From NCBI GenBank assembly GCA_002687335.1, contig NYZY01000040.1:6971-14269 (forward strand): a stretch of 7,299 nt of DNA, in the 5' to 3' direction. The number at the start of each line of letters is the position of its first letter. Positions within the stretch are counted from its first letter, which is position 1. The position numbers and the translations under genes are program-made. Shown in pieces: positions 1 to 5,310 of the stretch. Under the pieces are notes generated by a model. That model was not told the origin of the DNA and made no database searches. It saw only the letters and a program-made list of their open reading frames with translations. The stretch is from Chloroflexota bacterium. Lineage in GTDB: Bacteria > Chloroflexota > Dehalococcoidia > UBA1151 > UBA1328.

Positions 1-816
1 AAAGCCGTTTTAGATTCAGGCGTAATCGGTGACCCGTATAGCATTTTATTGGGATCAGCAGGAGGCGGTAAAGAAATCATCATATTGCCTTGGCGACACT
101 ATAAAAATATTGGTGGAATTTTTGTTGATGCCGGAGTGCATACAGTTGACCAGATGATGTACTACCTAGGCGATATAGAAGAAGTATTCGCAGTTTCAAA
201 AATCTGGGAACCTAAGCGATATCGGGGCGAACGCATAGGGGTCCATGATTTCTACGATCACTGGAAAGATGAAGTGCCGAACGAGATCGACGCAGATGCG
301 GAAGACATGGTCATTTCTACTCTCAAATTTAAGAACGGTGCTATCGGTCAATGGACTTCGTTTTATGCCGCACACGGCCAAGCAACACAATACGGGATGA
401 TTTACGGCAGTAAGGGTTCAATAACTCCTGCAAAAAACCGCAGGGGTGACCAGTTAACGGTGACCATAGATGGTGTGGGCACAATATCCGGTGATGAAGT
501 TCTGGAACTCGTTCCGGACTTTCACCTAGATGAACTACCCGCCCGGCTTTTTGGTAGTGACAGACTTGGATCTTACAACAGGCCCACAGGAGATTCGGAT
601 CGATTCCTTGTAGCTCTAGAATACTATGAACTAGGTCAATGTATAGCGGATGGTACTGTGCCTGAAGTAGATGCATATACCGGCCGCAAGGATCTGGCTG
701 TATGTAACGCAGCTCTAGAATCATCAGTACTGGGTCGCCCAGTGACCATTGAAGAAATCGAAAACGAAGAGACAGCTCAATACGAAACGAGCATTAACAA
801 CCATTGGAACATTTAA
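1..816 (+). CDS. Gfo/Idh/MocA family oxidoreductase, C-terminal part (5' end outside window)
   Basis: The reading frame is open from base 1 to the TAA at 814-816, giving 271 residues with no true start, so the gene begins before the window; the TTG at 49 is internal. The family are cytosolic NAD(P)-dependent dehydrogenases acting on sugars, inositols or their derivatives. The N-terminal Rossmann domain that binds the cofactor is off the window. What remains is the C-terminal alpha/beta domain: W31-R32, then Gly38-Gly39 and a D-x-G-x-H stretch (Asp43, His47) followed by an Asp two residues on, the usual catalytic and substrate-binding segment. The C-terminus has the typical V-L-G-R-P-V-T ending of these enzymes. 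The next gene starts 46 bases downstream on the same strand and encodes an acid-sugar dehydratase, so co-transcription and a joint sugar oxidation role are likely (inference). The exact substrate cannot be read from the sequence. Confidence 0.9.
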   Translation, partial: KAVLDSGVIGDPYSILLGSAGGGKEIIILPWRHYKNIGGIFVDAGVHTVDQMMYYLGDIEEVFAVSKIWEPKRYRGERIGVHDFYDHWKDEVPNEIDADAEDMVISTLKFKNGAIGQWTSFYAAHGQATQYGMIYGSKGSITPAKNRRGDQLTVTIDGVGTISGDEVLELVPDFHLDELPARLFGSDRLGSYNRPTGDSDRFLVALEYYELGQCIADGTVPEVDAYTGRKDLAVCNAALESSVLGRPVTIEEIENEETAQYETSINNHWNI

Positions 817-839
817 ATTTTTTTATTACCCAAAAAATT
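816..839. repeat. A/T-only inverted repeat after the oxidoreductase gene
   Basis: The arms AATTTTTT (816-823) and AAAAAATT (832-839) are perfect complements around an 8-base spacer. They lie in the 46-base gap between the oxidoreductase and the dehydratase. The stem has no G-C pairs and there is no separate T-tract after it, so it is a poor intrinsic terminator. It may be simply AT-rich spacer DNA, or a weak attenuating or mRNA-processing site between two co-transcribed genes. Only the repeat itself is seen. Confidence 0.3.
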
Positions 840-862
840 AATTACAAACACATCAGGCATAT

Positions 863-2002
863 GTGAGAACAATTTTGAATATTGCAAAGATCGAAACTTT
901 TTTTGTGGATCGATACCTTGTGGTGAAAATCACTACTGAAGACGGAACCGAAGGTATTGGGGAATCGTGTTACTGGTCGTATCCAAAAGCTGCTGAGCAA
1001 ACAATACACGCATTTGCCGATGCGCTAATCGGTATGGATGCAGGAGATATAGAACATATTTGGAGCTACCTCTGGCGTTATAACTCAGCATTTAGAGGCA
1101 ATAGCATCGGTGGTGCGATTAGTGCTATCGATATGGCACTTTGGGATATTAAGGGTAAGCGACTGAATGCTCCTATTTGGGATTTACTTGGTGGAAAGTT
1201 TCGCCAGAAAATTCGCGGAATTGCTCAGGGAATCGGTGGCGACACTCCGGAAGAATGCGCTATCGGAGCTAAAAAGGCACTAGACCAAGGTTTCTCTGCG
1301 TTGAAATTCACTCCAATGCCCAAAAACTGGGCGGAACTGACCTACACAACAATGATCGGACTCGCAGTCGACATGGTCTCAGCCGTACGAGAAACCGTTG
1401 GTTGGGATTTCGACATCGGAATCGAGATCCACAGAAACATGCAACCACACGAAGCAATTGCCTTTTGCGAAGAAGTCGCAAAACTAAGGCCCTACTTCAT
1501 AGAAGATCCCATCGTCCCTGACTCGGTCGTTGCAATGGGAGAAGTAGCTGCAAAGATGCGACTTCCACTTGCGATCGGCGAACGAAACATGGGCATATGG
1601 GAGTTCCGTGAATACGCTCAACTGGCAAAACCTGCATTCTTCAAACCCGATATCGCTGTCGCAGGTGGAATCACTGGCGTCAAAAAAATCGCAACTATCG
1701 CCGAAGCTCATCACATCAAAATTTGCCCTCACAATTTCCAGGGGCCTATCGCCACAGCAGCATGCATCGCTATTGGAACCGCATCGCCATCATGGGACGT
1801 TCAAGAATCCGTCGAAGAACAAGTGCCACCAAGACGCGATATGACCGACGAGATCATGAAACTCGAACGAGGCTGGTATACACCTTCGGAAAAACCGGGA
1901 CTAGGAGTGTTATTTAACGAAAAAGCACCCGCTATGCATCCATTTAACCCCGCTAAAGCGCCACCCCCAATCCGTGAGGACGGTAGTGTCGCATTGAAAT
2001 AA
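863..2002 (+). CDS. Mandelate racemase/muconate lactonizing enzyme family protein, galactonate/mannonate dehydratase-like
   Basis: This 379-residue protein belongs to the enolase superfamily: cytosolic, Mg-dependent enzymes that abstract the proton alpha to a carboxylate, here most likely to dehydrate an acid sugar to a 2-keto-3-deoxy acid. The N-terminal capping domain covers about residues 1-115 (T-E-D-G-T-E-G-I-G-E at 25-34), followed by the TIM-like barrel. Metal ligands appear as Glu188, Glu214 (in F-I-E-D-P) and Glu240 (in G-E-R). His190 sits two residues after the first ligand, as in D-galactonate dehydratase. The His290/Asp263 pair, Lys148 and Glu315 complete the active site. The first ligand is Glu rather than the common Asp. 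GTG at 863 is the only start codon after the in-frame stop at 839-841, and homologues begin at this point; only a weak CAGG-like ribosome site precedes it. It is probably co-transcribed with the oxidoreductase upstream. The substrate is undetermined; length and motifs are complete. Confidence 0.9.
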   Translation: MRTILNIAKIETFFVDRYLVVKITTEDGTEGIGESCYWSYPKAAEQTIHAFADALIGMDAGDIEHIWSYLWRYNSAFRGNSIGGAISAIDMALWDIKGKRLNAPIWDLLGGKFRQKIRGIAQGIGGDTPEECAIGAKKALDQGFSALKFTPMPKNWAELTYTTMIGLAVDMVSAVRETVGWDFDIGIEIHRNMQPHEAIAFCEEVAKLRPYFIEDPIVPDSVVAMGEVAAKMRLPLAIGERNMGIWEFREYAQLAKPAFFKPDIAVAGGITGVKKIATIAEAHHIKICPHNFQGPIATAACIAIGTASPSWDVQESVEEQVPPRRDMTDEIMKLERGWYTPSEKPGLGVLFNEKAPAMHPFNPAKAPPPIREDGSVALK

Positions 2003-2008
2003 AGTCAA

Positions 2009-2395
2009 CTAATCAACTCGTCCGAAGTCATCTTCTATACGAACAATATCGTCTTCACCGAGATAATCTCCAGTCTGCACTTCAATAATCTCCAATGATT
2101 CGACTGAAGAAATGTTCTCAATCCTGTGGTGAGTATTGCGTGGTACAAACATTGACTGCCCTCGACCAAGAGTGTGCTCTTCCTCTCCAACGATAACCTT
2201 TGCCGTACCACGCGCTACAACCCAAGTTTCATCACGATGACGGTGCCACTGCAATGAAAGACGAGATTCAGTTTTTATGGTTATACGCTTTGTCTGAAAC
2301 CCAGGCCCATTAACCAAAATTTCATATGACCCCCATGGACGAGACTCGCGTTTCTTATTGGAAGGTTCGAACGTAACTTCAGACTGATTGGTCAA
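2009..2395 (-). CDS. Stand-alone cupin, mannose-6-phosphate isomerase type II domain
   Basis: The protein matches the C-terminal isomerase domain of bifunctional mannose-1-phosphate guanylyltransferase/mannose-6-phosphate isomerases, here without the nucleotidyltransferase. That domain interconverts mannose-6-phosphate and fructose-6-phosphate in the cytosol using a divalent metal. Numbered from the start at 2395 (128 residues), it shows R-P-W-G-S-Y-E at 19-25, metal-type histidines His51 and His53 with Glu56, His90 in the second cupin motif, and the family's Q-T-G-D-Y-L-G-E-D-D-I-V-R at 107-119. A TTG at 2407 would add four residues. I prefer the TTG at 2395 because GGAG at 2405-2402 lies six bases before it. 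The gene converges on the dehydratase with only six bases between the stops, so it belongs to another transcription unit. It could supply fructose-6-phosphate from mannose, or serve GDP-mannose synthesis with a partner elsewhere. The domain identity is firm; the physiological role is inferred. Confidence 0.88.
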   Translation of the reverse strand: MTNQSEVTFEPSNKKRESRPWGSYEILVNGPGFQTKRITIKTESRLSLQWHRHRDETWVVARGTAKVIVGEEEHTLGRGQSMFVPRNTHHRIENISSVESLEIIEVQTGDYLGEDDIVRIEDDFGRVD

Positions 2396-2401
2396 AAAAA
2401 T

Positions 2402-2405
2402 CTCC
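2402..2405 (-). promoter_or_regulatory. Ribosome binding site deciding the cupin start
   Basis: GGAG on the minus strand is followed by six bases and then TTG at 2395. The same GGAG overlaps the end of the upstream candidate TTG (2407-2405), so it cannot serve that one. A run of seven T's (2400-2394) fills the space. Confidence 0.5.
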
Positions 2406-2407
2406 AA

Positions 2408-2651
2408 GAGTATTGCAGTTTATAACCCTTCTAATTGAAATTCTAACGTCTAACATCAGATTGATGGTAAAACTGCAAACGCAATCATTATTTTCTTACA
2501 ATCAGCGCGTAATTCTCATGCAAGGTGTGCGATAACATTTTGGCACAAAAAAACTTCGATGCTAACCACTGGGCTTGACTGTACTTGCAATTGTAATTTA
2601 CCGTTTCGGATACCTCTGCAAGGCATAAACTTTAAAGCGAATTACCAGCAC
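2408..2651. other. Divergent intergenic region between cupin and sulfatase
   Basis: About 240 bases separate the two divergent genes if the sulfatase starts at 2652. The region contains a perfect 9-base inverted repeat, TTGCAGTTT (2413-2421) and AAACTGCAA (2470-2478), whose first arm overlaps the candidate cupin -10. It also holds a near-palindrome TTGCAATTGTAA at 2585-2596 and -35-like hexamers on the + strand at 2540-2545 (TTGGCA) and 2575-2580 (TTGACT). Neither hexamer has a convincing -10 at the right distance. The region must hold promoters for both genes, but I cannot place the sulfatase promoter. No RNA gene or small convincing coding region is visible. Confidence 0.45.
2419..2424 (-). 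promoter_or_regulatory. Candidate -10 hexamer for the cupin gene
   Basis: TATAAA on the minus strand differs from the TATAAT consensus at one base. A transcript starting about seven bases downstream would have a leader of about 17 bases containing the GGAG site and the TTG start at 2395, which is a sensible arrangement. No good -35 element lies at 16-18 bases upstream (TTAGAA is the closest), so this is only a candidate in AT-rich DNA. Confidence 0.3.
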
Positions 2652-4133
2652 ATGATACCCATACAAGATCGCAAGCCAAACATACTTTTTATCCTGACCG
2701 ATCAACAACGCCGAGACTCGATGAGTGCATATGGCAACAAATGGATCAAGACTCCTAATCTCGACAAACTTGCAAATAAAAGTTTTGTATTCGAAAACAC
2801 TTACGTAACCCAACCGGTCTGCACACCTGCAAGAGCTTCGATCATGACAGGGCTTTATCCATACGCGACCGGACTACAACGCAACAACATACCTCTCAGC
2901 CGCGATATTCCGACGATTGGAGACATGATCTCAAGCGAGTACTACAACGCCCATATGGGAAAGTGGCATCTCGGAGATGATATGACAGCACAACACGGTT
3001 TTGACAAATGGGAAGCAGTCGAAGACTTCCAACGAATACGGACTACTCGAAAAGAATATCGATACCAAGAAGCTCCATACAATCAGTGGTTACGGGATCA
3101 TGGTATTGATCCTCCATCGATGCAAGTCTCCTACGAAGGCTGGGTCGGTGTGGTTGAACTGACCGAAGAACAAACACAGGCAGGGTTCCTAGGGCATACT
3201 GCATCGAATTTCATATCGGATTATCCAAAAGGAAACCACGCGGATCAACCATGGATGTTATTTGTCAATTTCTTTGAACCACATCCACCGTATACCGGCC
3301 CATTAAACCATCTTTACAATCCAAAAGACGTTGAAGTCGGCCCTGGATTCAGAAAACGGCCAGACTCCGGGTCATTGGTAAATCGCTTAAGATCTGATTT
3401 CTACATGAGTGGTGGCAATAATCCACTAGGAACGGCTGGTGGCGATCACCATGAGACCAGTACCGAAAAAGGCCTTCGAAAACTTCGAGCTCAGTACTTC
3501 GCAAACGTCACACTTGTAGACAATCAAATAGGAAAGATTTTCAACTCACTCGAGAAAAGCGGACAAGCTGAAAACACCATTATTGTTTTCACTAGTGAGC
3601 ACGGTGAGATGGCAGGTGACCATGGAATGCTCGAAAAGCGCTCGCTCTACGAAGAAGCATCAAACGTGCCGCTTCTAATTTATGTGCCATGGCTAAATTC
3701 CAATGACCAGCAGCGAATAGATGGGTCAGTTGGACAGGTCGATCTCGTTCCAACTTTGTTGGATTTGTCGGGCAGTGATATCCCTAAACATTTGGAAGGC
3801 AAATCCTTAGTACCGGTTTTACGGGGTGATGAGGATTTATCGCACAACGATGTATTCATACAGTGGAACGGGATGGGAGATCGCAATCTCGGTTCACCCG
3901 AAATAAACCGCATGGTGTCCATTCCATGGCGAGGTGTGGTCACTGGAGACCGCTGGAAGCTAAATTTATCTCCGGGAGACCAATGTGAACTTTACGATCT
4001 AAACAGTGATCCTTATGAATTAGATAATCTATTCAACATTCAGGAACATCGAGATCGAATCCGCGAAATGAGTGCACGTATCAGGATATGGCAAGACGAA
4101 ACAGGGGACGACATGCCCCTACCGGCAGTTTAA
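2652..4133 (+). CDS. Type I sulfatase (formylglycine-dependent, alkaline phosphatase superfamily)
   Basis: This family hydrolyses sulfate esters, or in some relatives phosphonate or phosphate esters, with a Cys-derived formylglycine nucleophile. From the start at 2652 the protein is 493 residues. The N-terminal L-T-D-Q-Q-R carries metal ligand Asp17. The C-T-P-A-R motif at 57-61 supplies the modified Cys57, followed by M-T-G. G-K-W-H is at 103-106, H-P-P-Y at about 211-214, and the second metal site reads S-E-H-G (Glu316, His317) where S-D-H-G is usual. Lys329 follows. The C-terminus has the normal W-K-L-N-L and E-L-Y-D-L strands. The frame extends to an ATG at 2559, but those 31 extra residues (Cys-rich, no signal-peptide pattern) precede the usual family N-terminus; Cys at position 57 also fits phosphonate monoesterase relatives. 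No signal peptide or lipobox is seen, so it is probably cytosolic. A formylglycine-generating enzyme must be encoded elsewhere. The substrate is unknown. Confidence 0.9.
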   Translation: MIPIQDRKPNILFILTDQQRRDSMSAYGNKWIKTPNLDKLANKSFVFENTYVTQPVCTPARASIMTGLYPYATGLQRNNIPLSRDIPTIGDMISSEYYNAHMGKWHLGDDMTAQHGFDKWEAVEDFQRIRTTRKEYRYQEAPYNQWLRDHGIDPPSMQVSYEGWVGVVELTEEQTQAGFLGHTASNFISDYPKGNHADQPWMLFVNFFEPHPPYTGPLNHLYNPKDVEVGPGFRKRPDSGSLVNRLRSDFYMSGGNNPLGTAGGDHHETSTEKGLRKLRAQYFANVTLVDNQIGKIFNSLEKSGQAENTIIVFTSEHGEMAGDHGMLEKRSLYEEASNVPLLIYVPWLNSNDQQRIDGSVGQVDLVPTLLDLSGSDIPKHLEGKSLVPVLRGDEDLSHNDVFIQWNGMGDRNLGSPEINRMVSIPWRGVVTGDRWKLNLSPGDQCELYDLNSDPYELDNLFNIQEHRDRIREMSARIRIWQDETGDDMPLPAV

Positions 4134-5119
4134 ACAGCAACTAAATGAGGCTGTTTGCTTGCAGCGGGATTAACCGATTCCCAATAACGATCGAAAACGC
4201 TACGAGCTTCATCATAAGTCCGTGTCGCAAATAACTCCACCCTGAATGACCTGACACGATCACGACCACCTGCATACCAAGAAAGATGGCGTTGCATCTG
4301 TATAAGCCCTACTTTTTCAGGGAAATGTTCCATTATCAGTGGCATATGACGATCAATAACACGTGTTTGGTAATCGTATTTACCTTCAGACGAAAGATCC
4401 TCAAAGGTTTCATCAAATACCCACGGTTTACCAATAGCAGCCCTACCAATCATGACCGACTGACATCCCGTTGCGATCTGCATCTTGCGCGCATCTGACA
4501 TGGACTGAACATCACCATTTCCAGTAATGGGAATACTTACAGCATCGACAACCTGAGCGATCATGTCCCAAGTCGAAAGACCAGTGAATTTCTGGGCTCG
4601 CGTTCTTGGATGAACCGTGATAGCGTCAACCCCGACGTCTTCTGCCATTTGCGCCACTTCAACTGCATTTAGGTGCTCTTGATCCCATCCGCTGCGAATT
4701 TTGATGGTGAAGGGAACAGTGATCACTTTACGCATAGCTTGCAGGATTTCGGAGGTTTTCTCCACATCCCTCATCATCGCGGAACCACGGCCTGTTTTAG
4801 TAATTTTCGGGACAGGACAACCCATGTTCAAGTCGATGATATCTGCTCCTCGATCTTGCAGCCACTGGGCCCCAGGAACGAGTGTCTCAGCGTTAGACCC
4901 TAATATTTGGAGGGCAATTGGCTTTTCCTCTGGCAAGTACTTAGCGATATCGTATCGTGTCTTCGAATTCTTACGAGTCAGTCCAGTTGCATCGATCTCT
5001 TCGCTAGTAGTCAACGCACTACCGCACTCACGCGCGACGATACGGTAAGGAGCATTAGAAATTCCAGCCATTGGGGCCAGACGTGCCAAGCCTTTTACTT
5101 CGACATTGCCAATAAACAT
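4130..5119 (-). CDS. dusB: tRNA-dihydrouridine synthase, DusB/NifR3 type
   Basis: Dus enzymes are FMN-dependent and use NADPH to reduce specific uridines in the tRNA D-loop or variable region to dihydrouridine, in the cytosol. The 329-residue protein has the normal length and all main motifs in order: A-P-M-A-G at 15-19 (flavin site), Q-I-L-G at 71-74, the signature D-L-N-M-G-C-P-V-P-K with catalytic Cys101 and Lys105, K-I-R-S-G-W at 140-145, H-P-R-T-R at 170-174, N-G-D at 201-203 and M-I-G-R at 223-226. The C-terminal helical tRNA-binding domain follows, with L-S-W-Y-A near the end. Assignment to DusB rather than DusA or DusC rests on the overall pattern and is less sure than the family. The ATG at 5119 is the only good start; no Shine-Dalgarno sequence is at normal spacing, but a -10-like TATACT lies six bases before it. 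Its stop overlaps the sulfatase stop head-on. Confidence 0.95.
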   Translation of the reverse strand: MFIGNVEVKGLARLAPMAGISNAPYRIVARECGSALTTSEEIDATGLTRKNSKTRYDIAKYLPEEKPIALQILGSNAETLVPGAQWLQDRGADIIDLNMGCPVPKITKTGRGSAMMRDVEKTSEILQAMRKVITVPFTIKIRSGWDQEHLNAVEVAQMAEDVGVDAITVHPRTRAQKFTGLSTWDMIAQVVDAVSIPITGNGDVQSMSDARKMQIATGCQSVMIGRAAIGKPWVFDETFEDLSSEGKYDYQTRVIDRHMPLIMEHFPEKVGLIQMQRHLSWYAGGRDRVRSFRVELFATRTYDEARSVFDRYWESVNPAASKQPHLVAV

Positions 5120-5125
5120 CTCTTG

Positions 5126-5131
5126 AGTATA
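5126..5131 (-). promoter_or_regulatory. Candidate -10 hexamer for a leaderless dus transcript
   Basis: TATACT on the minus strand (one mismatch to TATAAT) is followed by exactly six bases and the ATG at 5119. RNA polymerase normally starts about 6-7 bases after the -10 element, so the transcript would begin at or next to the A of the start codon. The AAGAG that touches the ATG has no spacer and cannot act as a normal ribosome site. No clear -35 element is visible 16-18 bases upstream. Confidence 0.4.
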
Positions 5132-5150
5132 CGAAGTGTTTGAAATAATT

Positions 5151-5164
5151 GGGTTACTGAACCC
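5151..5164 (-). terminator. Small hairpin between the MMPL gene and dus, possible weak terminator
   Basis: GGGTT and AACCC enclose a four-base loop, and on the minus strand the stem is followed by AATTATTTC. This is a short 5-bp stem with an imperfect T-rich tail, about 150 bases after the MMPL stop and 30 bases before dus. It could end read-through from the transporter gene just before the dus promoter, or be part of the dus control region. The structure is seen; the function is a guess. Confidence 0.25.
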
Positions 5165-5310
5165 GTAGAGTTTTAAAGTCTCTGACCTTCAAGAACCTCG
5201 CTACATAATTGATCCGACCAAATAACTGTATTTCACTCAGGATCAAATGGTCGCCCCCATCTATTTGAAAACTACAGGTAGAAATGGTGAGTCCTTAGTA
5301 AAAGGCAAAT

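Noticed and set aside
341..724. 127-codon open frame on the minus strand inside the oxidoreductase gene
   Set aside because: It is antisense to a clearly conserved coding region, resembles no family I recognise and has an arbitrary composition; it is a shadow of the real gene.
816..839. Intrinsic terminator after the oxidoreductase
   Set aside because: The stem consists only of A-T pairs with no following T-run, and the next gene follows closely on the same strand, so termination here is not supported.
2394..2400. Run of seven T's at the cupin start as a programmed slippage site
   Set aside because: It falls in or before the first codons, where slippage would serve no visible alternative product; it is better read as the spacer between the GGAG site and the TTG start.
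2559..2651. C-T-C-N-C cluster as a metal-binding or lipoprotein N-terminus of the sulfatase
   Set aside because: There is no hydrophobic segment or lipobox before the cysteines, and family N-termini start later; it is more likely untranslated leader.
4701..5048. 115-codon + strand frame antisense to dus
   Set aside because: It lies wholly opposite the conserved FMN and catalytic motifs of dus and has no ribosome site or recognisable domain.
5215..5253. CGACCA/TGGTCG inverted arms with nearby GATC words in the dus upstream region
   Set aside because: The arms are only six bases over a 27-base spacer, which is expected by chance in this length of DNA.
5120..5310. Possible tRNA or small RNA in the gap between dus and the MMPL gene
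   Set aside because: I looked for an acceptor stem and the T-loop GGTTCGA-type core on both strands and found neither; only one short hairpin and no open frame of useful length are present.
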